Source: Cephalotus follicularis
Lineage: Eukaryota > Streptophyta > Magnoliopsida > Oxalidales > Cephalotaceae
DNA length: 64,000 nucleotides
Direction of reading: 5' to 3'
Assembly: GCA_001972305.1 (NCBI GenBank)
Contig: BDDD01002914.1
Location: 1-64,000, forward strand
Positions 54,787 to 64,000 of this stretch are shown piece by piece. The position numbers and the translations under genes were made by a program. Positions within the stretch are counted from its first letter, which is position 1. The number at the start of each line of letters is the position of its first letter. The notes beneath the pieces were generated by a model. The model was not told the origin of the DNA and searched no databases. It was given only the letters and a program-made list of their open reading frames with translations.

Positions 54787-56101
54787 TGTCACACCCCGTT
54801 ATTTCCATTCACGTACAATGGACCAGCATATGCGGTGATATCAGAAAATAAGCATAAAATAATATTTTGGCACAATCCATAAGTAAATTTGCGGAAGCAT
54901 TTAATTAAACCGAAACATAAGTATAAGTCATCCGCACGCATCCCATACTACGCGCGGGTAAAACAACAGTTATCCTTACATAAAAGGAAATACAACACTA
55001 CGAGGTATGCACCATTCAGTATCAATTACAGTACAACACCATAAATAACAACCTTAATTCAAAGATAAGAAGCTCTCCAAGCTTCAGCAGCAGTCTCCAA
55101 AAGTCCTTGCTTAATCTGAAATTGTAGGGGTTAGCCGTTGTCCTCACTTGGCTAAGTAGAATGATAATGTATGATAAGGAGTATATGAATGCAACATGTA
55201 TGACAGTTTATATCAAATAACATTTGAATGGGCCAATATATAAGCAATCATGCCAAGTGGCCATTAACAATCCATATGCAAGAATACCGCACAAGGGTAC
55301 AATCAATCAGTCCAGTAGTTTGTCCGAAGACCAGTATTGACTCAAGACGTCGCCAACCCCTGGCCTACGTCGAGCTCCTAGCTATCACCCCAACTCCGCT
55401 GATGATAGGAGGCAAACAGTACCACCGGCATTTAGCGGGTAGCGAACAATCAGTTCTGCAATTGCAGACAGTGTGGTGGGTGCCTAGCCAACTCCTGGCA
55501 CATAGGACCACCTCCATAGTCAGTGATGTCTCCTATCACTCGAGTACAGCAGTAAACATAGACAATCAATTCAATCAGTGCAATCCAATGTAATATTACA
55601 TATGTATATAATATGCAATATGAAAATTGTTTTCTTTAGAAACATTAACAATTCAGTAACCGTACCTCTCATAGGAGAAACGATCTCAGTAACAGTAGTG
55701 GTTTCCGGCTGGAAACAAAACAGTGGGCAGTAAAACAGTAGGTGATAAATCAGTAGCTTCTTGTAAATGATAGAAACAAAACAGTAGGTACCTCTCATAT
55801 AGGAGGAAAATCAGAAGTTCCATTTAACAATAAATGTTCTTTTAAAAAGGATAGTAATTATCAAAATTTTGGTTCAAGTCCCATAAATGGTTTTCAATCT
55901 TTAAACTATCAGTAGTAATGGTGTTAATAGCACCAACAGTATATTTATACTAACATAAGTAGTATATGTAGCAACATTAAATCAAAACAGTAGTTCTTGT
56001 AAAAATGGCAATTTTTATTGAAGGTGGTATTAAAACCATAATGTTGTGCATAACTCGTTCGATCGATGCAATACCAGTAATAAAGATGTTAAATAACATC
56101 A
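54787..56101 (-). repeat. 3' LTR of the inner Tekay element, shortened
   Basis: It aligns with 57905-59219 of the 5' LTR at about 98-99 percent by eye. It includes the hairpin box at 55131-55155 but not the palindrome arrays, which lie in the missing part. Confidence 0.85.
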
Positions 56102-56104
56102 AAA

Positions 56105-56930
56105 TCAACCTACCATGTTGCATCAGAACGCATCCCAAACCTTTCCCAGAAGCATCAGTGTAGACAGTAAATCCCTCATTACCTTCCGGTAATGCCAACA
56201 CTGGAGCCGAAATCAACCGACTCTTCAACTCTTGGAAACTCGCTTCACAGGAATCATTCCACACAAAACTGGACTTCTTCTGAGTCAACTGTGTCAGTGG
56301 TGTATGAAGTTTCGAGAATCCCTCGATGAACCTTCGGTAGTAGCCAGCCAAACCCAAGAAACTACGGACCTCCGTCACGTTCTTCGGTAGGGGCCAATCA
56401 ACAATGCTCTCAATCTTCGAAGGGTCCACTGACAATCCTTCACTCGACACAATGTGACCTAGGAACGTCACATGATCCAGCCAGAATTCACACTTACTGA
56501 ATTTGGCGTATAGCTGCTCCTTCCATAGTGTCTGCAGTACAATCCGCAAATGTTGCATGTGTTCCTCAGTATTCTTCGAATAAATCAGGATGTCGTCAAG
56601 AAAGATAACAACAAACTGATCGAGATAGGGTTGGAATACTCTGTTCATTAAACACATGAAAGCTGTAGGAGCATTAGTCAAACCAAATGACAGTATCAGA
56701 AATTCGTAGTGCCCATATCTGGTTCGAAATGCGGTTTTCTCCACATCACCTTCTCTAATCCTCAACTGATGGTAACCTGTTCTCAAGTCGAGTTTGGAGT
56801 ATACAGTCGAGCCTTGCAATTGGTCGAACAACTCCTCAATATGTGGAAGAGGATACTTGTTCTTTACCGTCACCTGATTCAGTAGCATGTAGTCAATGCA
56901 TAGCCGCATCGATCCATCCTTCTTTTTCAC
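56105..56930 (-). pseudogene. Chromovirus RT and RNase H start (relic)
   Basis: This shows the Ty3 RT in order: [55 protein letters not shown], the active-site [24 protein letters not shown] and [17 protein letters not shown]. It continues into the RNase H start ([18 protein letters not shown]). It then meets the shortened 3' LTR, and the open frame ending at 55977 includes LTR sequence. Clearly chromovirus-type, incomplete. Confidence 0.88.
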
Positions 56931-57168
56931 AAACAGAACCGGTGCTCTGGATATAGGAGCAGTCCCAGATCATCGTTCGATATGGAACTCTCGCTATCGG
57001 AATCACACTATCCTCTATTATCGCATCGGTCAGCAAGCAATCACAAGTTGGAGCATTCGTCTCCAACATCACACAGTAACACCATGCAAGTCATACAAAA
57101 ACATGATGTAACGAATGAGTATGCGGTTATGGGTCAATCGATGCATGATCAATTATATACACCAAATA

Positions 57169-57798
57169 TCAGTTGTAGATAAGTATATCCTGACCTTGCA
57201 TGACTCTTTTTCCGGTATCCTTCTGCTGTGAAGATCCAGTTGCAGTATTGCTACTACCAGCAGGTCCAGTAAACTCGATTTTATGACCCTTCAGACAGCC
57301 ACTCATTTTATGGTCTGATGCCCCACACTTTAGGCATTTCCCAGTTTTTCTCCAACACTCACTTTCATCGTGGTTCAAATGACCACAGAAACCACACCTT
57401 CCAAAACTCTGTTGGCTGCTTCGATTAGGAGTTCGTGAACGGCTTCGCCTATTCGGACAAGCCATTAAGAAATGGTCAGTTGCTCCGCACTTCATGCACA
57501 ACCCATTTTTCAACCAACAATCTTCCAGCCGATGGTTTTTACGGCCACAGTGTGAACAAGCTTCAGGTTGAGCATCATTCTCCTGAATAACAGTCCGTCG
57601 AGATTGTCTTGAAGGTCGTCTAGTCTGTTGTACTTGAGCGTGCAATCGTTGCATCTCCTCCATCTGAGCTGCACTGGTAGCCATCTGCTGCTGGATAAAA
57701 TCGGCTATACGTTCCATCGGGTTATCCCCATCATTTGCTTCCTTAGAAACATTTCCATCCATGGCTCGAGACCTTGTACGTCCTCTTCTCCCTTCCAT
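57169..57798 (-). pseudogene. Chromovirus Gag relic with four zinc knuckles
   Basis: A 209-residue open frame. It begins MEGRRGRTRSRAMDGN, has a short glutamine-rich stretch and then four CCHC knuckles: CSHCGRKNHRLEDC, CMKCGATDHFLMAC, CGFCGHLNHDESEC and CLKCGASDHKMSGC. They form two pairs joined by an arginine/serine-rich linker. In the family the knuckles bind element RNA. The capsid part that normally precedes them is not seen. The ATG lies about 90 bp downstream of the primer-binding site, as expected for Gag. The fossil is incomplete. Confidence 0.82.
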
Positions 57799-57888
57799 TT
57801 CGTTTCCTATAAGGAGATGATAAGATCATCAGGAAACAAGTCACTTAACTTCCGAGAAACTTATCCTAGCTTAGCATATATAGAATAT

Positions 57889-57900
57889 GCTCTGATACCA
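57889..57900 (-). other. Primer-binding site of the inner Tekay element
   Basis: On the minus strand TGGTATCAGAGC lies four bases downstream of the 5' LTR, matching initiator tRNA-Met. Confidence 0.85.
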
Positions 57901-57904
57901 TGCT

Positions 57905-60809
57905 TGTCACACCCCGTTATTTCCATTCACGTACAATGGACCAGCATATGCGGTGATATCAGAAAATGAGCATAAAATAATATTTCGGCACAATCCATAA
58001 GTAAATTTGCGGAAGAATTTAATTAAACCGAAACATAAGTATAAGTCATCCGCACGCATCCCATACTACGCGCGGGTAAAACAACAGTTATCCTTACATA
58101 AAAGGAAATACAACACTACGAGGTATGAACCATTCAATATCAATTACAGTACAACACCATAAATAAAAACCTTAATTCAAAGATAAGAAGCTCTCCAAGC
58201 TTCAACAGCAGTCTCCAAAAGTCCTTGCTTAATCTGAAATTGTAGGGGTTAACCGTTGTCCTCACATGGCTAAGTAGAATGATAATGTATGATAAGGAGT
58301 ATATGAATGCAACATGTATGACAGTTTATATCAAATAACATTTGAATGGGCCAATATATAAGCAATCATGCCAAGTGGCCATTAACAATCCATATGCCAG
58401 AATACCGCACAAGGGTACAATCAATCAGTCCAGTAGTTTGTCCGAAGACCAGTATTGACTCAAGACGTCGCCAACCCCTGGCCTACGTCGAGTACCTAGC
58501 TATCACCCCAACTCCGCTGATGATAGGAGGTAAACAGTACCACCGGCATTTAGCGGGTAGCGAACAATCAGTTCTGCAATTGCAGACAGTGTGGTGGGTG
58601 CCTAGCCAACTCCTGGCACATAGGACCACCTCCATAGTCAGTGATGTCTCCTATCACTCGACTACGGTAGTAAACATAGACAATCAATTCAATCAGTGCA
58701 ATCCAATGTAATATTACATATGTATATAATATGCAATATGAAAATTGTTTTCTTTAGAAACATTAACAATTCAGTAACCGTACCTCTCATAGGAGAAACG
58801 ATCTCAGTAACAGTAGTGGTTTCCGGTTGGAAACAAAACAGTAGGCAGTAAAACAGTAGGTGATAAATCAGTAGCTTCTTGTAAATGATAGAAACAAAAC
58901 AGTAGGTACCTCTCATATAGGAGGAAAATCATAAGTTCCATTTAACAATAAATGTTCTTTTAAAAAGGATAGTAATTATCAAAATTTTGGTTCAAGTCCC
59001 ATAAATGGTTTTCAATCTTTAAACTATCAGTAGTAATGGTGTTAATAGCACCAACAGTATATTTATACTAACATAAGTAGTATATGTAGCAACATTAAAT
59101 CAAAACAGTAGTTCTTGTAAAAATGGCAATTTTTATTGAAGGTGGTATTAAAACCATAATGTTGTGCATAACTCGTTCGATCGATGCAATACCAGTAATA
59201 AAGATGTTAAATAACATCAAGCAGTGTGTACTATCTGGTGGTAACATGTACAATTCAATAACAATATCAAACAGCAACAATCCAATCGATGTATGAATTT
59301 CCTGCCCAGAACAGTCGACTGCCATCAAGAACCAGTCGACTGTTGGGTTGAGTAGTCGACTGCTTTGGGTGGCAGTCGACTGCCTCTGCCTAGAAAATGC
59401 AGAAATAGCAAGTCATGTAATGCCAATTCAATTCTCAATCAATTCAATACATGTAATTATGCAGAAAATAAACATACATAATATGCATACTCATATCTTC
59501 CATGACATATCATTACCCCTACCTCAATGTGCTATCCCAAGATCAATTGAGTTTGATCTTTCTCTTTGAGTTTCAAATCACTTTCACCAATCACTCTTTC
59601 AATTCAGCAATATCAATCTATGTAAGCATGTTTTATGGATACATGTATCAATATCAGTAAGTTTCAATAACTCATACAGTGGTTTAATCATTAATCCACT
59701 TAAGCCTTTAACTTTCCTTTACCATTCTATCACTTCCCTTCTTTGAACTCTATGCCAAATATCATTAATCTTTGATTCATTGATATTAATTCATTTGAAA
59801 GTAGGTATATGCATAAAATCAGTATGTATACATGTACTAATCAATTACTATAATCATTATCTAGTTGTATCAAGAATTACTAGAATTCTTAAGTTTCTAG
59901 TTCCATTAAAACACCTTTCATATTCCAACTAATTTACTCACTCCATCTACTGATTTGCATGTTCAACAGTAGGTATATGCATACTTAGGAGTCATTAAGC
60001 ACATCCTAACATTAACAACAATGAAAATCCATTCTAGAGACTATATCACCAATCCCACTTGATTTCATTGTTACTTTCCATTTCAATTCCAAAGATTGTT
60101 ATTCCAATCCATTAACAGAAGATATACAATATTTTTCCTAGTCATTTTATCATCAAAAATAACAAGAATTTCGGATTTAGAACTTACCAAGAGTCTAAAG
60201 TCTCAAAGTCCTCCCTTTTGAGCTTTTCTAATCATCCAATGCAAGCTCCACTAATCCCTTTCTTCTCTCTGTGTTTTCTAACACTCAAACACCATTCATT
60301 CAGCAGATATAACTCTCAATTCGTCAGATTTGTCACCTACTCACATGCACTCACAATTTTCTTTCATTCTTTCTTCCATCACATGCTCCCTCACTCCACT
60401 TTCTCCCATAAATTATCATTTGCAGGTAGTAGGTATGCAGAGAACATGCAAAACATTCCCCTTTTGCATGTTCTGGCAGGTGGGGAGACACAAGTGCCTT
60501 TAACCCATCTGTCCTTCTTGTCTTTGCACATGCTAGGCATCTGTCCAAGAGCAGACCAGTCGACTGGAATTAGTGGGCAGTCGACTGCCTTCCTCACGTG
60601 GCCAACAGTCGACTGTTGCCCTGTGACAGTCAGCTAGTTGGGCTGGATTAGGGTTTTCCAAGCTTTGATACTTTTCCAATTGCATATCTATTCACCCCAA
60701 ACATTTACCAATCATAGAAATCAATATAATAGGACAAATAACTCAATTAAATGTATATTTTATTTCAAATTCGGATCAATATACATTAATCAAAGTTACG
60801 GTTATTACA
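57905..60809 (-). repeat. 5' LTR of the inner Tekay element
   Basis: 2905 bp, homologous to 1558-4269. It has palindromes at 60557, 60578, 60606 and 60627 near the U3 start and at 59312, 59333, 59353 and 59373 in the middle, with steps of 20-21 bp inside groups (28 bp between the two U3 pairs). Confidence 0.88.
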
Positions 60810-60814
60810 ATACC
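60810..60814. repeat. TSD of the inner Tekay element, right (ATACC)
   Basis: ATACC directly after GTTATTACA; the LTR of B resumes with ATAGGCATG. Confidence 0.88.
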
Positions 60815-61753
60815 ATAGGCATGTCGTAGGCCTGGCACGGGGACATGACACTTCCGTAGCAGTGTGATTTGACTACGGCGTCTCTCTATGTTATGAATAA
60901 GTCCCATGAGGTGGACTTATGGATCCGATATGTGTGATAGAGGTGTATGGGTTGACTCTAGTTATATGATATGTGATATGATATGAATTCTGGGGATTGA
61001 TTTTGTAGTGTCGTACACGTCCTTCCGTTCGGCATGTGGGCCTTGCAAACCCCTTGCAATTACGCATATGTGTATGCGCTTTGGATCTCTGACATGAGAT
61101 TATGGAATCAGATAAGTCTTTGTTTGTTTTTTGTTTTGAATATGTTTTGGGATTTTGGACTTGGATTATGTTTTGAAATTGAATAACGCTTTGAAAATTG
61201 GATATTCGTTTTGAATTGATTGTATGACTACTTACCTTCGCTTTTGAAAATAATGTTAAATTATTTTATGTATAAAGTATATGATATTTAAAGATTCAGG
61301 TATTTTCTATCCTTTAAAGCATCGTTTTATGTTTTATGATTCTCTATCCGTACTGAGGTTTGCTCAGTCGCGTTTTGTTTTCCATGCGGCAGGTATTCTG
61401 GGACACCATCCGGGCAATGTGTGATGAGCGAGATGTCACCTATGTTTAAGGATCATCTAGGAGATTGGTTCGGTTATGTAATTAGTAGTGTTATGGTCGT
61501 GTATAGGCCAGTTATCTAAACAGTAATGTGATTTTTGGGATTATGACATTTTGGTTTATGACAAAGTTTTCATATTATGTTTCAGATTCAGTTTATGTTC
61601 CATGATTATACATGTTTTCAGATTTTTAGAACCACCGCGTATTGATGATGATTAAGATTAAGATTAAGATCTTTGATATGTTTTAGTTCAGTTTTGTGTG
61701 ACTCACCGATCCCGAATCGGGTGTGATCCCGGTTCTGAATCGGGGGTGTTACA

Positions 61754-61758
61754 ATAGG
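61754..61758. repeat. TSD of element B, right copy (ATAGG)
   Basis: ATAGG directly after GGTGTTACA; the tail of A resumes with AGTTCATGGC. Confidence 0.88.
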
Positions 61759-61788
61759 AGTTCATGGCTTGAGTATCAAGTGGGAGAT

Positions 61789-63996
61789 TGTTAGATAGGA
61801 TGACCCGATAAGCCATTGGATGGGTTTTCGTATTGTATCTATACATGTATACAAACAATGTTATTCCTGATATATGACACGTGCTAATTTTTTTATATTA
61901 TTTATGGTAATATCACTTGTGTTTTATCACATAATTGAAGTAGTTTAATATTTCTCTACTTACACTTGTGATGCCTTGACATAAGGTTGGATGCCAAGCA
62001 TGGAGACAGTGAGATTGGCTACCTTATTCCTTATGTCGAATTAGTTCCAAGTCATAGGTTCACTTTGTGGGCATTAGTGAACCGGATAGATTTTGTGTAT
62101 GTTGCCTGCTTTTTGAATTGGAGGATGGATTCTCTCACTACCATATGTGTTGGGACACTAGGGAAAATATGGGCTGCGCGCTGGGAGCGTGTACACTGAA
62201 CAGGACCAGCGAAGGAGACACTGTTTGGATAGTCGCTATTCTCATATCAGTAGTGACTCCTACTTGTTGCGATTGTGTATAAGTGTTAATCACTTAGCGA
62301 GTTCTCAAACTCGTCTGATCCTTAGACCTGAGCGATTTCTCTACATTGTATGGAGACAGTTATACTTTGATCTCCACCTTACCCAATTCTTGCGCAGGGT
62401 TGGAAATCGGATGGTCTTTGGGTACGATTGAATCTATATGAATGTAAGCAAGTGCACAATATGGAATTGTCATACCTAAGCGAAGGTGATCGGCTCTATC
62501 ATGGTTTGATTGTACTATGGACTTATGAAATCCTTGGCAGGGTTTGAGGTGGACTGGAAATTAGATTTTCGGAGAGTCTACCAAAGGTCCTAGTGATGAT
62601 CATATATTTTAGGCATTGAGGTATAATCTAGGGTTGACACGTATCCTTACCCTAGACCTCAATCGGGGCCAAGTATGACAAGGGATTGTAGTGCACGCGA
62701 GCCGAAAACTTAGAAAGTCTCGCATTACGGCGGTGTGTAATAAATTATGAGAAAATTAATTAGATTACTTTTTCCCATATGGATAATATTGGATATTATT
62801 CTGAGAGCATTTAAATAGGTCTAGGAACATTTAGAATGGCTTAACCGAACCCTAAGGGTTTTTCGCTAATTTATGAACACCACCGATTATAATCGAGATT
62901 TTATAGGGTCCCTGCCTGATAATGATTTCTTCAAAAACATGTTGGACATATTAAGTATTGGTGAAATTTATAAAATCAAATATCGGTTAGGTGGATTTCG
63001 CAATTTGTGGAAACACGTTGTCTTGATCTTACTTAATCAATATTCGAAGGGATATGTGGCAACACTAAAATGAGTTAGACTCATTTAAATAAGAGTTAGA
63101 CTCGAAATGTTTGACCAGCCCTCTAAGCATCGACGCTTTGTGGAAAAGCGTCAATGCTTAAACCACGTCTAAGCGTCAATGCCTTGTGTAAAGGTGTCAG
63201 CGTTTAGCCCGTCTAAGCATCAGCACTTTTGGAAAAGCGTCGACGCTTAGAACGGTAACATGGGTGTATAACGTGGGCTCGCAATATGCGTATGATCTCT
63301 CTCCCATTCCCTCTCCTACTCCCAATGGTTTTCACTTATTAGAAACTGGAATTGAGCACGTCAAGATCATGCAAACATGTTTCCTTACAGATTGCTACAT
63401 GTTCTTGAGTGGATGAGTGGGTGAATAGAGAGATTAAGTGACTGGCATAAAACTGAAGAAAGTGATTCATTGTGGGTGCGGGTCTTTTGGTAGAGCTTTT
63501 CTGAGCAAATCCCTTCTCATATTTCTTCACCAAGTTTGTTGCTTATATTGGGTGGATTGCTATTAACTATTGGTTAATTCCAATCTTCTCTTTGTGAGTT
63601 TTGAGAGTGAGAGGGAACAAAACAGTGACTATCTTTCTTGCTAGCTTGAGGAGCCTATTGCTTGGAGCAGTAAGAGCTCGACTTAGAAGAGAACACCGAG
63701 GGAGTCTACGCAAGCGTGAACCAGCAAAGAACGAAGGAGCCATCACCATACGGTATGAACTCCTTGTCTCCCTCTATGTTGCCATGTTTGAGTGTCACCA
63801 TTGCATGAATTGGTGATGCCAATTAAATTATGTTTATGATGTGGTGATCATTTACCTGTGGATTCCCTGTTTTGGACCTCGTTTTATGGTGTTTATGTTT
63901 TTCCTTCCGCTGCATGATGTTTAGAAACTTTTTGTTCAACATTCTAACACCATTGGTCCGAATCCTGGATATGGGTATGGTATACCATTGCCAACA
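61789..63996 (+). repeat. 3' LTR of element A
   Basis: It starts TGTTAGATAGG directly after the polypurine tract (61780-61788) and ends GCCAACA at 63996. It is 2208 bp and uninterrupted. It matches the split 5' LTR end to end, at roughly 8 percent difference by eye. It carries the palindrome array and a TATA-like TGTATAAC at 63265-63272. Confidence 0.9.
63129..63244. promoter_or_regulatory. Palindrome array in the 3' LTR of A
   Basis: Six cores start at 63129, 63150, 63175, 63196, 63219 and 63239, with pair steps of 21, 21 and 20 bp. The last core ends about 20 bp before a TATA-like TGTATAAC. Confidence 0.65.
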
Positions 63997-64000
63997 GCTA

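Larger units (their letters stand above)
54787..60809 (-). mobile_element. Tekay chromovirus relic inside element B
   Basis: A minus-strand Ty3 element with the TSD ATACC at 54782-54786 and 60810-60814. On the minus strand it starts TGTAATAACC and ends GTGTGACA. It has 5' LTR (60809-57905), primer-binding site (57900-57889), a Gag zinc-knuckle part (57798-57169), an RT to RNase H part (56930 to about 56105) and a shortened 3' LTR (56101-54787). It is the same family as the element at 1-4269. It lacks the Gag capsid region, protease, integrase and chromodomain and is broken. Aligned parts of its LTRs differ by only about 1-2 percent, so it is the youngest LTR insertion here. Confidence 0.92.
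48733..61753 (+). mobile_element. Element B: non-coding LTR retrotransposon
   Basis: It starts TGTAATATCCC, ends GGGTGTTACA and is flanked by the TSD ATAGG (48728-48732, 61754-61758), inserted in the 3' tail of A. Parts are 5' LTR (48733-51413, 2681 bp), primer-binding site (51418), internal region (51414-53233) with no gag-pol apart from a possible gag start, purine tract (53221-53233), and 3' LTR (53234-61753) interrupted by a Tekay element. The LTR hairpin near 51000 and the LTR termini are reminiscent of chromoviruses, so a Tekay-like parent is possible but unproven. The layout is that of a large retrotransposon derivative. LTRs differ by roughly 6 percent by eye. Confidence 0.88.
53234..61753 (+). 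repeat. 3' LTR of element B, split by a Tekay element
   Basis: Parts are 53234-54786 and 60815-61753. Both align with the 5' LTR, and the insertion lies next to the ACCATAGGCATG block. The stem ACTGAG/CTCAGT is at 61352-61368. Confidence 0.86.
13827..63996 (+). mobile_element. Element A: Ty1/copia, Angela type, with nested insertions
   Basis: One copia element spans 50 kb because others inserted into it. Its parts in order are 5' LTR (13827-14728 and 37354-38659), primer-binding site at 38661, leader to 44820 split by element D, gag (44821 to about 45570), pol (45609 to about 48590), a 3' tail split by element B, polypurine tract (61780-61788) and 3' LTR (61789-63996). Both LTRs measure 2208 bp once insertions are removed. 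GCTAA at 13822-13826 is matched by GCTA at 63997-64000, where the window ends. Domain order protease, integrase, RT, RNase H is copia. Sequences such as HTDVCGPMSV and FVYLMRHKSESFEKF fit the Angela/BARE group. It is broken, with around ten interruptions in gag-pol. The LTRs look roughly 8 percent diverged by eye, so it is the oldest element of the nest. Confidence 0.92.

Overview
This window comes from the gene-poor, repeat-rich part of a flowering-plant nuclear genome. Every coding region I recognise belongs to a plant transposable element: Ty3 chromovirus (Tekay/Del type, with an integrase C-terminal chromodomain), Ty1/copia Angela type, Ty1/copia Sirevirus (SIRE type), and a plant L1-type LINE with an RNase H domain. 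I see no host protein gene, tRNA, rRNA or CRISPR array. The species cannot be named from the sequence.

Layout. 1-4269 is the 3' end of a Tekay chromovirus (integrase-chromodomain ORF plus 2.7 kb LTR), abutting a Sirevirus LTR fragment (4270 to about 4525) and an inverted Angela-type LTR (about 4526-6023). 6024-8553 is mostly unassigned and holds small repeats. An Angela-like LTR begins at 8554 and is split by a chromovirus-type solo LTR (8575-10254, TSD CCCTG); it runs to about 12590. 12591-13821 is unassigned except for a repeat that also occurs at 6708-7398.

From 13827 to 63996, four bases before the window ends, everything is one Angela-type copia element (A; TSD GCTAA on the left, GCTA visible on the right), swollen to 50 kb by nested insertions. 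Its two LTRs each come to 2208 bp once insertions are subtracted. Its 5' LTR holds element C, a large non-coding LTR retrotransposon (14729-37348, TSD ATTAT). The 5' LTR of C holds a Sirevirus, E (15842-29899), and the 3' untranslated region of E holds a LINE (17244-21898, 45-bp TSD). The leader of A holds a gag-only Sirevirus, D (40139-44404, TSD GCTAC). Between pol and the 3' LTR of A lies element B, another non-coding LTR element (48733-61753, TSD ATAGG), whose 3' LTR holds a truncated Tekay element (54787-60809, TSD ATACC). By eye, LTR-pair divergence falls in the order the nesting demands: A most diverged, then B, then C, E and D, and the inner Tekay element youngest at roughly 1-2 percent.

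The most striking signal is regulatory. LTRs from Sirevirus, Angela and Tekay lineages, which are not close relatives, all carry arrays of short palindromes centred on GTCGAC and spaced 20-21 bp start to start, usually in groups of four. The arms come in three types: CAGTCGACTG (Sirevirus E and both Tekay elements), AAGACGTCGATGTCTT (Sirevirus D and the solo LTR) and AAGCGTCGACGCTT (Angela A). In the three copia families the array lies directly upstream of a TATA-like sequence. A 20-21 bp step is two turns of B-DNA, so the arrays look like stacked binding sites for a dimeric protein. The non-coding elements B and C lack them.
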